From Sphingobacterium phlebotomi (GTDB lineage: Bacteria > Bacteroidota > Bacteroidia > Sphingobacteriales > Sphingobacteriaceae), in assembly GCF_008180195.1 (NCBI RefSeq), contig NZ_VTAV01000005.1, forward strand, positions 228,287-292,286: 64,000 nucleotides of DNA, in the 5' to 3' direction. Below are positions 63,101 to 64,000 of the stretch, piece after piece (within the stretch, counting starts at the first letter, position 1; the number at the start of each line of letters is the position of its first letter). Under the pieces are notes generated by a model. It saw nothing but the letters and a program-made list of their open reading frames with translations. It was not told the origin of the DNA and did no database searches. A program made the translations under genes and the position numbers.

Positions 63101-64000
63101 GGGATACCCCTACGCGAGAACAACCTATTACGCCGATGGTTCTGGGATCAAGGAAAGTTTCGGTGTGGGCGATGAAATGCGCAGCGGCAAGGGGCGTTCG
63201 ATTCGATCCAACACAACGGGTGTTGGCCAGGAGCTGCAGCATTACATAGCGGTATACAACCGGTTTATCGTTCCGTATCTGAACCAGAATGCATCGGTAC
63301 CATCCCAAACGCTTACCCATATCCACGCTACGCAGACCGTGCATACCGATGTGGATGGACGCCAATATATATCGATATCTGATGCTTCAGGGCGTGTGCT
63401 GATGACCGCCCGGGCAGACGACAACGGCATACTCAGCATGGCCAGTACCAGGCAGGTGCCCGTACCGGAGGACGGTGCCTCCAATGTTGTATATTTCAAT
63501 ATACTGCAATCCGGATCGGCTGTTTCGGCTACGGGAAATTACCAGCTGGTCGATATGGACAGCGAGCAGACGATACCCATGTTCTCCACCGGCGTCAAAG
63601 GGTATTACAAACTGACTGCTCTACAAGGTGCAGCCTCCATTTCCTATACCAACAAGGTCTCGGACATCTCTTACGTCTTCTATAACGATATCGGGCAACC
63701 GATTATCAGTATAGACCCGATGGGTGTAGAGAAGCTGATCCAACAGGGGCTCGAGGCCTATACAGCCATAGCACAGGTTCCCTTCGTGACGATAAGCGAA
63801 TACGATCTGCGTGGTCGGGTAGTAGCGACGGTTTCCGCAGAAACAGGACGGACGGAATATATCTACCGCAATGACAACGCCATCCGCTTCTCGCAGAATG
63901 CCGAGCAGCGCAAGACCGGCGCCCTTTCCTATACGAACTATGACGCCAACGACAGACTCATAGAAGGAGGGGTATACAGCGGTATGCTTTCTTTCTCCGG
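60117..64000 (+). CDS. NHL-Ig-Rhs protein, 3' end beyond the window
   Basis: ATG at 60117 opens a frame that stays open to the window end (1294 codons seen). It has a signal peptide (ends FCQGQ, about 25) and two tandem blocks of NHL propeller (repeats like LYVIDHGNKRIRKVTSAG), each closed by a putative Ig domain (LPKGMTFNRTSGEIGGS and LPVGLEMDVDGTISGTPSEP). From about 860 a Rhs-type region follows (TFYLHTGRELQTQVRN, ISISDASGRVLMTARADD, VTISEYDLRGRVVATVSAET). The core and tip lie outside. It is the partner of the TcB-like gene 12 bases upstream, as 15962 is of 11558. Confidence 0.85.
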   Translation, partial: MRKEIWFLPAILTTLLSFCLSFCQGQWPPSVSYDMPSRLVAGNPVSFFPTTTGVSLLVEPYVNAVAGSATPSSTGVTGNALDMEFSFFSSMVSAPDGSLYFCDALYSGIRRLSPSGQVTIFVAGGSSLGDPSDMVMDSEGNIFFCDRYRHVIRRVTPGGVITLIAGAQGVSGYADGTGGAARFSSPSGIAIDTADNLYVIDHGNKRIRKVTSAGAVTTLAGNGSSGVVNGPGSSASFRDLGGIDTDSQGNVYVSEYADHVIRKIAPSGQVSTYAGVAGSGSDQDGTGTNARFYNPGKLSIDKTKDDIYVAQSNTRIRKITSSLEISTVIGYGNWGQREGFAADIWYEYVDALLWGSDGALYIGNSDGDAFGYLHKYREDPFSIVPALPKGMTFNRTSGEIGGSPKGLSPLSSYEVTAYGHGTIQYSTELSFSVELPIPWISYDIPERLTRGETVSFSPTNTGGPVHSPGYIRAVGGSRSPTVYDLEGNALDMHFGYVYAMVYDPGGDIYFFDNMYNGIRKISPLGQVSLFVGGAATGGVIDGIGGAASFNNLKGMAMDSQGNIYTCEYTRHLIRKITPAGVVTTLAGLLNTAGYADGSGGAARFSYPSGITVDHNDNLYIIDSGNKRIRKMTPTGVVTTLAGNGSSGIVDGPGASASFRNPSGIATDSQDNIYVSEPTDNIIRKITPSGMVSTYIGVAGSSSHVDGTGSSARFFYPTYLAIDKAKDDIYVTQGNGRIRKISSSLEVTTISGGGNIIGEDGPALDISHEDLQGITWGENGGLLISDMYYDEIGCLRRYEEIGGYSIIPALPVGLEMDVDGTISGTPSEPSPLTTYEVTASNQYGQHSTLVSFSVSNEANGSAAQDMINRDKHLNWNISQVFDEEGNVIGESKTFYLHTGRELQTQVRNKAANKILASQELYDAYGRNAIATLAAPIDSSLFSYHSGFIKGPDGTYNYTHFDGSKVRSPDAVTLNERGSLGWYYSNNNTLDTYQATTGYPYARTTYYADGSGIKESFGVGDEMRSGKGRSIRSNTTGVGQELQHYIAVYNRFIVPYLNQNASVPSQTLTHIHATQTVHTDVDGRQYISISDASGRVLMTARADDNGILSMASTRQVPVPEDGASNVVYFNILQSGSAVSATGNYQLVDMDSEQTIPMFSTGVKGYYKLTALQGAASISYTNKVSDISYVFYNDIGQPIISIDPMGVEKLIQQGLEAYTAIAQVPFVTISEYDLRGRVVATVSAETGRTEYIYRNDNAIRFSQNAEQRKTGALSYTNYDANDRLIEGGVYSGMLSFS
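60199..62688 (+). repeat. Internal duplication of the NHL-Ig block
   Basis: The block beginning PPSVSYDMPSRLVAGNPVSF (60199) is repeated from 61428 (PWISYDIPERLTRGETVSFS). Each copy of about 1.23 kb encodes one NHL propeller and one Ig domain. The homologous gene at 15962 has a single block, so the doubling occurred in this lineage of genes. Confidence 0.75.

Overview
The window is 64 kb of chromosome from a member of the Bacteroidota, most likely a Sphingobacteriaceae-type organism (Sphingobacterium, Pedobacter, Parapedobacter or a relative). The pointers are a SusC/SusD pair, DUF3810, DUF2891, DUF6520 and DUF5977 proteins, Rhs proteins with Bacteroidota-style NHL and DUF6443 modules, AT-rich start contexts with few strong Shine-Dalgarno sequences, and promoters of the Bacteroidota form (TTTG, about 20 bases, TAnnTTTG). 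No rRNA, tRNA, CRISPR array or complete insertion sequence was seen.

Layout. 0-6.5 kb is ordinary chromosome: a YceH-type protein, a histone-deacetylase-family hydrolase, a nucleoid-associated protein, DUF3810, an MFS exporter and a DUF2891 lipoprotein. 6.5-11.2 kb is a tightly overlapping minus-strand operon for half of a type II secretion system (T2SS): lipoprotein, GspC-like, a MORN/YwqK-like protein, GspK-like, GspI-like, GspJ-like and GspF. 11.5-20.8 kb holds two giant genes: a TcB/SpvB-like shell protein ending in DUF5977, and an NHL-Ig-Rhs protein ending in a variable toxin tip. 20.8-24.2 kb holds candidate immunity genes, a displaced Rhs tip (JAB/JAMM-like) with its own secreted candidate immunity protein, and two broken XRE regulators. 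24.2-30.2 kb is defence/addiction clutter: a duplicated unknown gene (one copy dead) flanking a ParE-type toxin-antitoxin pair and an Rpn-family nuclease, then a Fic enzyme with two XRE regulators. 30.5-38 kb is a SusC-SusD-thioredoxin/DUF3738 operon, then DUF6520, MauE/DoxX and Crp-family genes. 38.4-40.6 kb is a LytS/LytTR-type two-component pair plus an excisionase-like HTH gene, followed by a 588-bp array of about 28 degenerate 21-bp units in a constant register. 41.4-43 kb has an Fn3 protein, a DUF5675 protein and two tiny membrane proteins. 43-52.5 kb is the other half of the T2SS (GspG, prepilin peptidase, GspE, GspD, GspL-like, GspM-like), bracketed by four paralogous tail-fibre-like proteins, two on each side. 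52.6-64 kb has an XRE regulator, three small envelope proteins, and a second giant pair of the same two-gene Rhs architecture that runs off the window.

How it fits together. The two T2SS operons are complementary: F, I, J, K and C are only in the first, and G, O, E, D, L and M only in the second. They therefore read as one machine split by an island. Each half lies near a two-gene split-Rhs pair. All the giant proteins and the tail-fibre proteins have Sec-type signal peptides. The working hypothesis, which is inference, is a Bacteroidota T2SS-like exporter devoted to moving TcB/TcC-like encapsulated Rhs toxins and fibre proteins to the cell surface. The island around 20-30 kb would be the scar field of past toxin-tip exchange.
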